Below, in pieces: positions 18,651 through 28,212 of a stretch of 64,000 nucleotides of DNA. Location: assembly GCA_044221135.1 (NCBI GenBank), contig JBGAPT010000001.1, positions 124,001 to 188,000 of the forward strand, written 5' to 3'. Numbering within the stretch: the first letter of the stretch is position 1; each line of letters begins with the position of its first letter. A program made the translations under genes and the position numbers. The notes below the pieces were generated by a model. That model was not told the DNA's origin. It saw only the letters and a list, made by a program, of their open reading frames with translations, and made no database searches. The DNA comes from UBA4722 sp044221135 (GTDB lineage: Bacteria; Pseudomonadota; Gammaproteobacteria; DSM-16500).

Positions 18651-19802
18651 CTAATTAAACATGCTGTACATCACATCCAGCACACGATCATGCTCTGCAT
18701 CCGTCATAGCTGGAAATAAAGGCAAACTGACAATACGTTCGCCTGCGCTCTCTGCATAAGGAAAATCACCCGGATGATAGCCAAATTGCTCACGATAATA
18801 AGGATACAAATGCGCTGCACGGTAATGCAATCCTGTACCAATATTTTTTTCTTTCATTTTTTGAATAAATTCATCCCGATTCATGTGCGCCGCTTCTTCA
18901 TTAATACGCGGCGTGTAAAGATGCCATGCATGACGATGCAAAAAGGCAGGCGCACCAGGCAACTCCCACTGCGGCCAATCTGCCAGTGCTTCTTGATAAC
19001 GCTCCGCAAGCTCTGTACGGCGCGCAATAAAACTATCTAACTCTTGTAATTGATGCAAACCCAAAGCCGCTTGAAGATCCATCATATTATATTTCAAACC
19101 TGGCAACACTATTTCATAATCTTGATTTCCCGATTTTCCATACCGATTCCAAGACTCACGATCAATACCGTGAAAACGTAATAAAGCGACGCTTTTTGCT
19201 AATTCTGCATTCGTTGTTGTCACACAACCACCCTCACCGGTAGTCATATTTTTATTGGGATGAAAACTAAATACTTGTGTATCACCAAAGCTACCAATAC
19301 GTTTATCCTTATACACCGCACCTATCGCATGGGCCGCATCTTCAATCACACGCAATTCATGTGTTTTTGCCAATTGATATAACACATCCATATCCACAGG
19401 TAATCCTGCAAAATGAACTGGCACAATAACACGTGTTTTTTCTGTGATAGCATCTGCTACCTGATTAAGGTCCATATTCAATGTGTGAGGATCAATATCC
19501 ACTAACACCGGTTTACCGCCCGCTACAACAATTGTATTCAGTGTCGCTGCAAACGTCAGTGGTGTTGTAATCACCTCATCGCCTGGTTGCAAATCTAATG
19601 CTAATAAAGCCAAATGCAAACCCGCTGTTGCCGATGTTAACGGTAACACATGCGGTGCAGATAAATAAGCTTGCAAATTTTCTGTAAATTGAGCAACACG
19701 CGGGCCTGTTGTAATCCAACCCGATTCAAGACATGCCACGACTTCATCGATTGCAGCACGACTAATAGAAGGTTTTGAAAACGGTAAAAATGCCTCACTC
19801 AT
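18651..19802 (-). CDS. arnB: ArnB-like PLP aminotransferase (DegT/DnrJ/EryC1 family)
   Basis: PLP-dependent sugar-nucleotide transaminase, 383 residues. ArnB converts UDP-4-keto-pentose to UDP-4-amino-4-deoxy-L-arabinose. The start MSEAFLPFSKPSIS and ESGWITTGP match ArnB closely; VIEDAAHAIGA holds the PLP-stacking region, and the Schiff-base lysine is in FSFHPNKNMTTGEGG. It lies between the arnE-like gene and the ArnA-type decarboxylase with eight-base gaps. Other DegT-family sugar aminotransferases are alternatives, but the neighbour favours ArnB. Confidence 0.85.
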   Translation of the reverse strand: MSEAFLPFSKPSISRAAIDEVVACLESGWITTGPRVAQFTENLQAYLSAPHVLPLTSATAGLHLALLALDLQPGDEVITTPLTFAATLNTIVVAGGKPVLVDIDPHTLNMDLNQVADAITEKTRVIVPVHFAGLPVDMDVLYQLAKTHELRVIEDAAHAIGAVYKDKRIGSFGDTQVFSFHPNKNMTTGEGGCVTTTNAELAKSVALLRFHGIDRESWNRYGKSGNQDYEIVLPGLKYNMMDLQAALGLHQLQELDSFIARRTELAERYQEALADWPQWELPGAPAFLHRHAWHLYTPRINEEAAHMNRDEFIQKMKEKNIGTGLHYRAAHLYPYYREQFGYHPGDFPYAESAGERIVSLPLFPAMTDAEHDRVLDVMYSMFN

Positions 19803-19810
19803 AAAAACTC

Positions 19811-20179
19811 CTATGCAGGATTTTGTGCTATCAAATAAACGCCAGCAATAATAATAAATATACCTGTCATACGCATCACAGAAAGGCTCTCGCCAAATAA
19901 ATAATACGCCGCGATCGCATTCACGACATACCCTATACTTAACATGGGATAAGCAAAACTCACCTGAACTCTAGAGAGCACCATTAACCACACCAACACA
20001 CTCAGCGCATATGCAAATAACCCACCCACAATAGGCCCATTTCCAGCTATCCGGAACCCAATCGGAATAACATTAGCCAGGCTAAATTCAAAATGACCAA
20101 TTTGAGTCATCCCCGCTTTTAATAACAATTGCGCGCCTGCATTTAACAAAACGCCTAATAAAATCAAGAAATAGATCAC
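19811..20179 (-). CDS. Small SMR/EamA-type membrane protein, ArnE/ArnF-like
   Basis: A 122-residue protein with about four membrane helices of the small multidrug resistance/EamA type. ArnE and ArnF of this family flip undecaprenyl-phosphate-L-Ara4N across the inner membrane, and the adjacent arnB/arnA-type genes favour that role. GTG at 20179 is chosen because AGGAG is seven bases upstream; an ATG at 20212 would add 11 mostly polar residues without an SD. First gene of a three-gene operon. Confidence 0.7.
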   Translation of the reverse strand: MIYFLILLGVLLNAGAQLLLKAGMTQIGHFEFSLANVIPIGFRIAGNGPIVGGLFAYALSVLVWLMVLSRVQVSFAYPMLSIGYVVNAIAAYYLFGESLSVMRMTGIFIIIAGVYLIAQNPA

Positions 20180-20438
20180 GTTAGCTCCTACCCATTCATG
20201 TCGAGCATACATATAGTACGAATGATGCGCATAATACCTTAAAGACAGGCTAGATAATATACCCGTGTTTACCTCTACAATACCTGCCTACTTAAGCCTT
20301 CGAATAATAAGCTGAATACCTATGAAACGGAGCACACTCATGACTCAAATCCCCAGCAACACTACTCCTCCAAACGATTTACCTGTATAATCCCCTCCTC
20401 TTGTATTTTCCACCCTAACTAAAGAGGTTTTATCTATT

Positions 20439-21044
20439 ATGAGTATACTTGTTGGCAGAAAAGCCCCTGATTTTACCGCCGCGACCGTACTGGCCAATGG
20501 CGAGATAAACGATAAATTTCAATTAAGCGAAGCCATTAAAGGCAAACATGCTTGGCTCTTTTTCTATCCTTTAGATTTTACCTTTGTCTGCCCTTCCGAA
20601 TTAATCGCGCTAGACAACCGTATCAATGAATTCACCCAGCGCAATACCATGGTCATTGGGGTTTCAATCGATTCGCAATTTACACACAGCGCATGGCGTA
20701 AAACACCCATCAACGAAGGTGGTATCGGTGCAGTCCGTTATCCCCTCGTTGCAGATGTCAATCATTACATTTGTCAAAGCTACGGCATTGAACATCCCAC
20801 CGCACACATTGCATTACGCGGCGCATTCTTGATTGATAAGCAAGGCATCGTGCGCTCACAAGTCGTGAATGACCTGCCTCTAGGCCGTAACATAGATGAA
20901 ATGATCCGTTTAATTGATGCAATACAGTTTCATGAAAAACACGGTGACGTTTGTCCTGCAGGCTGGATCAAAGGTGATGCCGGTATTAAACCAACAGAAG
21001 AAGGTATTGCAAATTTTCTGGCTATTAAAGCAGAAGAATTATAA
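20439..21044 (+). CDS. ahpC: Typical 2-Cys peroxiredoxin (AhpC/Tsa)
   Basis: Reduces hydrogen peroxide and organic hydroperoxides. 201 residues. The peroxidatic cysteine is Cys51 in FTFVCPSEL and the resolving cysteine is Cys172 in GDVCPAGW, so the enzyme is of the typical 2-Cys class with an extended C-terminus. No ahpF is adjacent, so the reductant is probably thioredoxin or another partner. A TGTATAAT sequence at 20384-20391 could be the promoter -10; the gene ends in a strong terminator. Confidence 0.93.
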   Translation: MSILVGRKAPDFTAATVLANGEINDKFQLSEAIKGKHAWLFFYPLDFTFVCPSELIALDNRINEFTQRNTMVIGVSIDSQFTHSAWRKTPINEGGIGAVRYPLVADVNHYICQSYGIEHPTAHIALRGAFLIDKQGIVRSQVVNDLPLGRNIDEMIRLIDAIQFHEKHGDVCPAGWIKGDAGIKPTEEGIANFLAIKAEEL

Positions 21045-21069
21045 AAAAAAAAGAGTAAGAATAAAAAAA

Positions 21070-21093
21070 CCCGCAGCGCTGCGGGTTTTTTTT
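21070..21093 (+). terminator. Rho-independent terminator of ahpC
   Basis: A perfect 8-base stem CCCGCAGC / GCTGCGGG (21070-21085) followed directly by eight T residues. Confidence 0.93.
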
Positions 21094-21427
21094 AAACTAT
21101 TTTTATTATTTAATTCTTTTTTTAAACGTATGTAGAAAAAAATATCTCTTTTTTTTATTTCATATTTTTTATTTTTTCTTTCAATTACCGTTTATCTTCA
21201 TTAGAATGCGTTTGCAAAATGGGTTTAGTGGAAACAACTTACTTAACATAACTGATAACAAAAACTATCCATTTTTTTACGGTCTGGTTACTTTTTGTAA
21301 GTGAAATGATTAAAATACTTGTTTTACTCTCATTTAGCTTAAATTTTGCTTGCAATATTCTAACGTTGTAGGTAATTTTGAAACTCGTCCGGATCAAAAT
21401 TTCCATATATCAAGGAGATATAGAAAC
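21094..21427. other. AT-rich leader of the porin gene
   Basis: A 334-base stretch with no supported gene. It starts with T-rich tracts and ends with the strong SD AAGGAGA eight bases before the porin ATG. It must hold the porin promoter, but no unambiguous -35/-10 pair, Fur box or riboswitch could be identified by eye. Confidence 0.5.
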
Positions 21428-22855
21428 ATGAAACTAAAACTCGTTGTTGCATCAATGAGCGTGTTAGGAATGATTAGCTGCCCACTTTTAGCAGCCACTC
21501 AAACTACCACCACAACAAAACATAAACATCATCATAGAGCAGTACACCGTCAAGTCGCTTCCACTACGTACAAAGGCGAACGTGTTTACAAAGGTGAAGA
21601 AGTTGCAGCGCCAGTGATAAACGATTGGTACAATCGTATCGCAGTAGATGGCGGAGTCAACTTTGACGCTAAATGGGGTAACCGCGCTCTTGGATACGAA
21701 GGTGAAAACAATCAAAGACTCTCTTTGAATGATGTTCACTTGAACATAACCGCTCCTATTAATGACTGGGTTAAAGCATTTGCTAGCTTAAGCTACGATA
21801 ATGCTAGCCAAGTATTACCAGGTGCTAACATTTTTGCTGCAAACTCACTTGCTTTTGTAGGTCAGCCATACGTGAGACCCAAAACAGGTAAGTATGACAA
21901 CATTAAAGACACGATTGGTGGCATTAACATCGAACAAGGCTATATCAAGTTCGCAAATGCTAGCCAAACACCTTTCTACTTAACATTGGGTAAACAGTTT
22001 GTTGATTTCGGTAAGTACAACTTACATCCAATCACACAACCTCTCACTCAAGTTATGTCTGAAACCTTACGTAATGCAGTAACACTTGGTTTCAACACCA
22101 CCTTGATGACTACGTCATTAGGTGCGTTTGGATCATTGTATGCATTCGATAGCCCATACAAGCAACAATTAGCAGCAACCGTACCTTTTGGCACAGTTCC
22201 AGTCACCGTTCCTCCTATGACGGGCTCAACACAAGGTCACTCTAAAGCAATTTACGGTGGAAGACTCGGCATAGGTCAAATCAATGACTCACTTGCTTGG
22301 GATCTTTCTGCCGACTACATGTATAACATGATCGGTGTAGAAGGTATTGCTTACGGTGTTGGCGTATTCAACGGTTCAAATCCTTTTGGTAACGTGGGTA
22401 ACAATGGTACATCTACAGGCGGTACATTCCAGAACAGAATAGGTGCTTTCGCTCTTAACGCTGATCTCAAAACAGGCCCATTTGACGTTGAACTCCGTTA
22501 TGTCACTGCATTGCAAAGATTCAATGTATTTGACTTATCGAAAAATGTTTACCCAACAGCAAGTCTTGCTACTAGCCAAGGCGCTAAGCCATGGTCTGCT
22601 GGCATTAACGCAGGGTATGCATTCAACGCTTGGGAGAAAAACCAAAATGTGTACTTGGGATATGAAGCTTCCCAAAACACGGTTAACTTGTTTATGCCAA
22701 AATCACGTTGGGTTGCAGGATACGGAATGACTATCATGAAAAATACTGATGTCGGCTTTGAATTAGATCATGATATCGATTACGCAATGTCCAAAGGTGG
22801 TACCGGTAACTCAAGCAACCAACTCGGTTTACGCGTTGGAGTAAAATTCGGCTAA
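21428..22855 (+). CDS. Outer-membrane beta-barrel porin, LbtU-like
   Basis: 475 residues. Signal peptide MKLKLVVASMSVLGMIS ending LLA-A, then a Thr-rich and His/Lys-rich linker (TTTTTKHKHHHRAVHR) before the barrel. Alternating strands such as LYLTLGKQFVDFGKYN-like segments and the C-terminal QLGLRVGVKFG fit an outer-membrane barrel. The overall pattern resembles the LbtU siderophore-porin family of Legionella; substrate specificity is inference. Start 21428 is fixed by AAGGAG eight bases upstream. It stands alone, with its own terminator, and is likely abundantly expressed. Confidence 0.75.
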   Translation: MKLKLVVASMSVLGMISCPLLAATQTTTTTKHKHHHRAVHRQVASTTYKGERVYKGEEVAAPVINDWYNRIAVDGGVNFDAKWGNRALGYEGENNQRLSLNDVHLNITAPINDWVKAFASLSYDNASQVLPGANIFAANSLAFVGQPYVRPKTGKYDNIKDTIGGINIEQGYIKFANASQTPFYLTLGKQFVDFGKYNLHPITQPLTQVMSETLRNAVTLGFNTTLMTTSLGAFGSLYAFDSPYKQQLAATVPFGTVPVTVPPMTGSTQGHSKAIYGGRLGIGQINDSLAWDLSADYMYNMIGVEGIAYGVGVFNGSNPFGNVGNNGTSTGGTFQNRIGAFALNADLKTGPFDVELRYVTALQRFNVFDLSKNVYPTASLATSQGAKPWSAGINAGYAFNAWEKNQNVYLGYEASQNTVNLFMPKSRWVAGYGMTIMKNTDVGFELDHDIDYAMSKGGTGNSSNQLGLRVGVKFG

Positions 22856-22872
22856 GCTCTAGCCTAGCCCAA

Positions 22873-22898
22873 AAGCCCACTTCGGTGGGCTTTTTTTT
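22873..22898 (+). terminator. Rho-independent terminator of porin gene
   Basis: Stem AAGCCCAC / GTGGGCTT with a TTCG tetraloop followed by an eight-T run. Confidence 0.94.
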
Positions 22899-22940
22899 GT
22901 CTTGAAAAAAATAACAACCTACTCTTTCAATTTTAAAAAA

Positions 22941-23170
22941 GAAATAAGGCACCGCTATTACAAAGGAGACGCCGATAATGCTCTTATACATCTACACTAT
23001 TTCTTCCAGCAAATGCACTGCGATTCAGTGAACGGAAGTCGGGGTATCATGCAGGCGACTCATTGCCATGGATGGCAATGTAAATAACAGGGAAGTTATG
23101 TTTGGAGCCAGCATGGTACCCTCACTTCCGTTAACTAAATCGCAGCCTCTGCCTATCCTTTGCTTTTACT
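22941..23170 (+). repeat. Structured dispersed repeat, copy A
   Basis: First of three copies of an element beginning GAAATAAGGC. Its central hairpin pairs 23019-23051 with 23111-23144 imperfectly. The apex carries the conserved TTGCCATGGATGGCAA palindrome and a second small hairpin (ATAAC / GTTAT). This copy fills the gap between the porin terminator and the end of the RNase T gene, and lacks the outer TTCGCCACC end seen in the other two copies. Confidence 0.8.
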
Positions 23171-23757
23171 TACCACACCTCCACTGATTTACAATATAAC
23201 AAAACAAAGCCGCCGTCTTTTCCGCATCATAAACCGCAGAATGCGCTTTACTCACATCAAATGGAATTTGAGCCGCACGTAAGGCCCTTGCTAAAACTGT
23301 CTCTCCTAATGCAACAGCAGATAAAGTGGCGGTATCCAGACTCGTAAAAGAATGAAATGGTACAGAACGTAAATGACAGCGTTTGACAGCTGCTTGAATA
23401 AAAGCTAAATCAAACCAAGCATTATGGCCTACCAACACTGCGCGTTGACATCCAAACTCCGCGACCAACCCACGAATCCTGAGAAAAATATTATGTAATG
23501 CTTGCTGTTCCGGAATGGCATAACNCGAGTGACTCAGGATCAAAATGGGCACCTTGAAAAGGCTCAACATGATAACCTTCTGTTTCTAATGGAAATAATA
23601 TGCCTTGTTTATCCAACATGAGTGGCACTACCGCAACTTCTAACAGCGCATCTGTCGTAGGATTTAAGCCAGACGTCTCTACATCGACTACAACGGGCAA
23701 AAACCCACGAAAACGCAAAGAAATAGGGGTGTGTCTTAATTTTTGTTTTAATGGCAA
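23166..23757 (-). pseudogene. rnt: Ribonuclease T, interrupted at an ambiguous base
   Basis: DEDDh 3'-5' exonuclease that trims tRNA and other stable RNA 3' ends. The N-terminal half (from 23757) carries PVVVDVETSGLNPTTDALLE and HVEPFQGAHFDPESL; the C-terminal half, in another frame, carries GHNAWFDLAF and AHSAVYDAEKTAALFC. Catalytic Asp/Glu/Asp/His/Asp are thus all present. The frames break at the N (23525). About 12 residues expected between PESL and the EQQALHNIF segment are missing, so the N probably stands for a collapsed gap in the assembly rather than true gene loss. Confidence 0.8.
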
Positions 23758-24083
23758 GTTATTTTCCTCGCTATGTATTTTATCTGTAGAATCTAGGAGT
23801 TAGGTACTGTATACCCGCCTGTAAATTTCCAATAAACTTGAAGTGACGGGCTGCTTCGGCACTTTTTGTGAGCAAAACCGTTTAAATCTCTTGCACATTG
23901 AACGCTACAACACCTAAAATTCAAATGCCACAGAGTATAACCATAACGTCGGCAGTTAGGATAATATACAAAATCTCATTAGGGTTGAGCATTGTATCAC
24001 CTCTAGAACCAAAAGGGGGAGAATCGCGATTCTCCTCTCGAAGCACACGTTTTAAAAAAGCTAACCAAAAAGGTAACTATAAC
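23758..24083 (+). other. putA upstream region with hairpin
   Basis: A 326-base gap between rnt and putA. The open frame extends back to 23898 but the extension is unlike PutA and lacks an SD. The notable structure is the 18-base perfect palindrome at 24018-24035; apart from this nothing could be assigned. Confidence 0.5.
24018..24035. promoter_or_regulatory. 18-base palindrome in putA leader
   Basis: GGAGAATCGCGATTCTCC is a perfect palindrome 48 bases upstream of the putA ATG. It could be an operator or a leader hairpin. PutA here appears to lack the DNA-binding domain that represses putA in enterobacteria, so a separate regulator would be needed. Confidence 0.55.
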
Positions 24084-27000
24084 ATGCTATTTAATAATAC
24101 AGATCAACGACATCCACTACGAGAAGCTATTACATCCGCCTACAGAATGGATGAAACAACGTGTCTCACAGCCTTATTAGAACAAGCATCTCTCCCACTC
24201 GATGCCAGACAACGCATCACAGTTACCGCAACAAACTTAGTCAGTGAGACACGCAAACAGCGCAAGAAACAAGGCGGCCTCGATACTTTTTTGCATGAAT
24301 ATGATCTTTCCAGTGATGAAGGTATCGCCCTCATGTGTTTGGCCGAAGCACTGTTACGCATACCAGACACTCATACGATGAATCGCTTAATTGCAGATAA
24401 AATTTCTACTGCTGATTGGGATACCCATTCAAATACTGACAGTTCATTGTTTGTGAATGCTGCCACCTGGTCACTCATGCTCACTGGAAAAATCTTTGCT
24501 CCTACTCTCAGCAATGAAAAAAGCTTAAGCGCCTCACTGAAACGTGTTATCAGCCGCACAGGAGAAACCCTGATCCGACCTATTATCTTGCAAGGAATGA
24601 AAATTATAGGCAAACAATTTGTCATGGGCAGGACTATTGAGGAAGCCTTAACAAATGCTAAAAAATTAGAGGCAAAAGGTTATCGTTATTCATACGATAT
24701 GTTAGGTGAAGCGGCCCGCACGCAAAAAGATGCTGAAAAATATTTTAACGCTTACCAGACAGCCATTACCGCTATTGGAAAAGAGTCACAGGGGCTTGAT
24801 CCAATCCATGGGCCGGGCATCTCTATTAAATTATCTGCCCTACACCCTCGTTACGAGATAGCAAAGCGAGAACGCGTCTTAAATGAATTAGTGCCTCGCT
24901 TACTCATGCTGGCTCAAGCGGCCAAGAAACAAAATATTGGCATGACTATTGATGCAGAAGAAGCAGACCGACTTGAATTATCGCTGGACATTATTGAGAG
25001 TGTATTTTGCAGTCCGGAACTGGAAGGCTGGGAAGGCTTTGGACTGGCCGTACAAGCTTATCAAAAACGCGCTCCTTTTGTGATTGATTGGCTAGCCAAT
25101 CTTGCAAAGCGGCAAAAACGTCGTCTCATGGTTCGCCTCGTGAAAGGTGCTTACTGGGATGCGGAAATTAAAATCAGCCAGGTATTAGGACTTGAAGGTT
25201 ATCCTGTTTTTACTCGAAAACAGGCTACTGATGTTTCCTACATTGCCTGCGCTAAAAAAATATTATCGTACTCTGATTGTATCTATCCACAATTTGGCAC
25301 TCACAATGCCCACACTGTTGCCACTATTTTAGAAATGGCGGGTACTTATCAAGATTTTGAATTTCAATGTCTGCATGGTATGGGCGAGCCTTTGTATGAT
25401 CAGCTGATTGCAAGCACACCTTGTCGTATCTATGCGCCGGTAGGTAGTCATAAAGATTTATTAGGTTATTTAGTGCGTCGTCTATTAGAAAATGGTGCTA
25501 ATACCTCTTTCATTAACCGTATTGCAGATGAAAAAACACCTATTGAAGACATCATTGCAGATCCTGTCGCAAAAATAGCTGGGCTCACCTCTAAACCTCA
25601 CCCACGCATTCCATTACCCCAAAATATTTATGGTATAGAACGAATCAATTCACAAGGATTGGATTTATCGAACACTCACACTTTACAGGCTCTCAAAAAA
25701 GCAATGGAACAAGTTGATCAGAGAAAGTGGGAATCCAGCCCAGTGATTGCAGGTAAAAATAGTCTGCACACAGCAAAACCCGTGCTTTCACCAACGAACG
25801 TGGATCGTATTGTAGGTTATGTGCATGAAGCCACTGCAGAGGATATTGAACAGGCATTAACTGCCGCGACCCATGCAAAAGTTGCCTGGGCCAATACGCC
25901 TGTTACAGAGCGTGCCGCGTGTTTAGAGCGTGCAGCAGATTTATTTGAAAAAAACTTAGCTGCCTTGATCACGCTGTTATGCAATGAAGGCGGTAAACAA
26001 ATTGTTGACTGTGTATCAGAAGTACGTGAAACAGTCGATTTCTGTCGTTACTATGCAATGCGTGCACGTTGTGATTTATTACCTCAACAATTGCCTGGAC
26101 CCACTGGCGAATTCAATCAGTTTTCATTACATCCACGGGGAATCATTGCTTGTATTAGCCCATGGAATTTTCCATTAGCTATTTTTATTGGACAAATTGC
26201 AGCGGCCTTGGTCAGTGGTAATGCGGTCATTGCCAAACCTGCCGAACAAACACCTTTGATTGCACGTGAAGCAGTTCGTTTATTACAGGAAGCAGGTATT
26301 CCAGATGCCGTACTACAACTGTTGCCGGGTGATGGTAGCTTGGTAGGTGCAAAATTAGTGGCGGATACTCGTATCGCTGGCGTCATGTTCACGGGCTCTA
26401 CTGAAACAGCCCGATTAATTCAGCAAACACTGACAAACAGGCCCGGCCCTCTGGTCCCTTTTATTGCAGAAACAGGCGGACAGAATGTGATGATTGTTGA
26501 TTCCTCTGCTTTGCCTGAACAAGTCGTCGCTGATGTCTTGCTATCCGCATTTAATAGCGCTGGGCAACGCTGCTCTGCGCTACGTGTATTATTCGTGCAA
26601 GAGGATATTGCAGAGCCTCTGCTGACCATGCTGCAAGGCGCAATGGCGGAGTTAACGGTAGGGGACCCTGCTTTATTAGCAACTGATATAGGACCAGTCA
26701 TTGATGAAGATGCATTATTTATGTTAGAAAATCATCTTGTTAAAATGCAAACTGAAGCAGCACTTTTATATCAAGTGCCTATGAAAGCATTACCACCCGG
26801 TCATTTCTTTGCACCTGCCATGGTTGAAATAAAAAAATTAAGTGTGTTGAAGGGCGAAGTCTTTGGGCCTATCTTGCATATTATTCGTTATGCGGCAAAA
26901 AATTTAGATCAAGTCTTAGATGATATCAATCAAACAGGTTATGGATTGACGTTAGGAATTCATAGCCGGATTAATGCGACAGTCAACTATATCGAAAACC

Positions 27001-27212
27001 ATGTAGCTGTTGGTAATGTTTATGTGAATCGTAATATGATAGGGGCTGTTGTCGGTGTGCAGCCCTTTGGAGGCGAAGGACTTTCAGGAACAGGGCCCAA
27101 AGCAGGCGGGCCCTATTATTTGCCTAGACTGTGTGTTGAGCGAGTGGTATCCATCAATACAACAGCAGCAGGGGGGAATGCGACACTGGTTTCTTTGAGT
27201 GAAGAGCCTTAA
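24084..27212 (+). CDS. putA: Bifunctional proline dehydrogenase / P5C dehydrogenase
   Basis: Oxidises proline to glutamate in two steps, passing electrons from FADH2 to quinone and from NAD. Start 24084 follows AAAAAGG; 1042 residues. The PRODH barrel spans roughly residues 150-500 (VRLVKGAYWD, QFGTHNAHT, ENGANTSFINR). The aldehyde dehydrogenase half starts near 560, with SPWNFPLAIFIGQ, FTGSTETA and the catalytic cysteine in NSAGQRCSALRV. It is about 280 residues shorter than E. coli PutA, lacking the N-terminal ribbon-helix-helix domain. It is therefore a catalytic-only PutA. Confidence 0.95.
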   Translation: MLFNNTDQRHPLREAITSAYRMDETTCLTALLEQASLPLDARQRITVTATNLVSETRKQRKKQGGLDTFLHEYDLSSDEGIALMCLAEALLRIPDTHTMNRLIADKISTADWDTHSNTDSSLFVNAATWSLMLTGKIFAPTLSNEKSLSASLKRVISRTGETLIRPIILQGMKIIGKQFVMGRTIEEALTNAKKLEAKGYRYSYDMLGEAARTQKDAEKYFNAYQTAITAIGKESQGLDPIHGPGISIKLSALHPRYEIAKRERVLNELVPRLLMLAQAAKKQNIGMTIDAEEADRLELSLDIIESVFCSPELEGWEGFGLAVQAYQKRAPFVIDWLANLAKRQKRRLMVRLVKGAYWDAEIKISQVLGLEGYPVFTRKQATDVSYIACAKKILSYSDCIYPQFGTHNAHTVATILEMAGTYQDFEFQCLHGMGEPLYDQLIASTPCRIYAPVGSHKDLLGYLVRRLLENGANTSFINRIADEKTPIEDIIADPVAKIAGLTSKPHPRIPLPQNIYGIERINSQGLDLSNTHTLQALKKAMEQVDQRKWESSPVIAGKNSLHTAKPVLSPTNVDRIVGYVHEATAEDIEQALTAATHAKVAWANTPVTERAACLERAADLFEKNLAALITLLCNEGGKQIVDCVSEVRETVDFCRYYAMRARCDLLPQQLPGPTGEFNQFSLHPRGIIACISPWNFPLAIFIGQIAAALVSGNAVIAKPAEQTPLIAREAVRLLQEAGIPDAVLQLLPGDGSLVGAKLVADTRIAGVMFTGSTETARLIQQTLTNRPGPLVPFIAETGGQNVMIVDSSALPEQVVADVLLSAFNSAGQRCSALRVLFVQEDIAEPLLTMLQGAMAELTVGDPALLATDIGPVIDEDALFMLENHLVKMQTEAALLYQVPMKALPPGHFFAPAMVEIKKLSVLKGEVFGPILHIIRYAAKNLDQVLDDINQTGYGLTLGIHSRINATVNYIENHVAVGNVYVNRNMIGAVVGVQPFGGEGLSGTGPKAGGPYYLPRLCVERVVSINTTAAGGNATLVSLSEEP

Positions 27213-27294
27213 GTCATATTTAATAAGTACAGACAAAGGAAGGAATTAGCAGCTTAGAATAGGGCTTGTTTACACAACACTGGAATTAAATACC

Positions 27295-28212
27295 ATGACT
27301 CATTCACATCATCATGATCACTCACATTCACACGCAACCCCAAAATCCTTTAACTTAGCCTTTACTATTGCAGTCTCACTCAATCTAGGATTTACTATTT
27401 TTCAAATTATTTTTGCTTTTCTAGCGAATTCCATGAGCTTAATGGCAGATGCAGCCCATAATTTTGGAGATGTGTTTGGATTAGTATTGGCATGGGGGGC
27501 AAGCTGGTTGCTAACGTTACCTTCACGCAAACGTTACAGTTATGGCTATAAAAAAACAACAATCCTTGCTGCAATAACAAATGCTTTAATTTTAGTATCC
27601 ACCACTGTGCTAATTGCTTATGAATCCATTAGCAAGTTTTTACACCCAGTGAGTGTCAATGCCTCTATCGTGATTATCGTTGCCTTGATTGGCATTATTG
27701 TGAATGGTGGTACAGCGTTATTATTCATGAAGGGTGCAGAGGAAGATTTGAATATCAAAGGCGCTTTTATGCATTTAATGGGTGATGCACTCATCTCTAT
27801 AGGTGTAGTAGCAGGGGGTGTTTTAATTTTATTGACGCATCGCTTATGGTTGGATCCACTGATTGGATTAAGCATCGTCCTCATCATTCTCTGGGGCACA
27901 TGGGGGTTGTTACGTGACTCAGTGCGTTTAATTTTAGATGCTGTACCGAGGCATATAGATCAGCATGAAATACAGGAGTTTCTGCAAAATTTACCTAAGG
28001 TGCAGGCGGTGCATGATTTGCATATTTGGGGATTAAGTACTAAAGAAGTTGCATTGACAGCGCATCTTATTATGCCAGGCGCAACATTATCGGATGCAGA
28101 TTATGAAAGAATTAATACTGTGTTAAAGGAAAAATTCAAAATTGGCCATGCCACTATTCAAGTAGAAAGAGGAAGCACAGATTATCCTTGTAAACACAGC
28201 GAGATTTGTTAA
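27295..28212 (+). CDS. Cation diffusion facilitator, CzcD/ZitB-like
   Basis: Inner-membrane efflux transporter for Zn2+ or similar divalent cations, driven by proton exchange. 305 residues. A His-rich N-terminus (HSHHHDHSHSH) precedes six membrane helices; metal-site motifs appear as MADAAHNFGD in helix 2 and LMGDAL in helix 5. A cytoplasmic C-terminal domain (from about residue 215) contains HDLHIW and GHATIQVE, typical of the family. The stop overlaps the next gene's ATG as TAATG, so the two genes are probably cotranscribed, although their functions are not obviously linked. Confidence 0.92.
   Translation: MTHSHHHDHSHSHATPKSFNLAFTIAVSLNLGFTIFQIIFAFLANSMSLMADAAHNFGDVFGLVLAWGASWLLTLPSRKRYSYGYKKTTILAAITNALILVSTTVLIAYESISKFLHPVSVNASIVIIVALIGIIVNGGTALLFMKGAEEDLNIKGAFMHLMGDALISIGVVAGGVLILLTHRLWLDPLIGLSIVLIILWGTWGLLRDSVRLILDAVPRHIDQHEIQEFLQNLPKVQAVHDLHIWGLSTKEVALTAHLIMPGATLSDADYERINTVLKEKFKIGHATIQVERGSTDYPCKHSEIC

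Noticed and set aside
23898..24083. 62-residue N-terminal extension of PutA that might be a regulatory domain
   Set aside because: No ribbon-helix-helix pattern, includes the palindromic leader, and the ATG at 24084 has a better SD.
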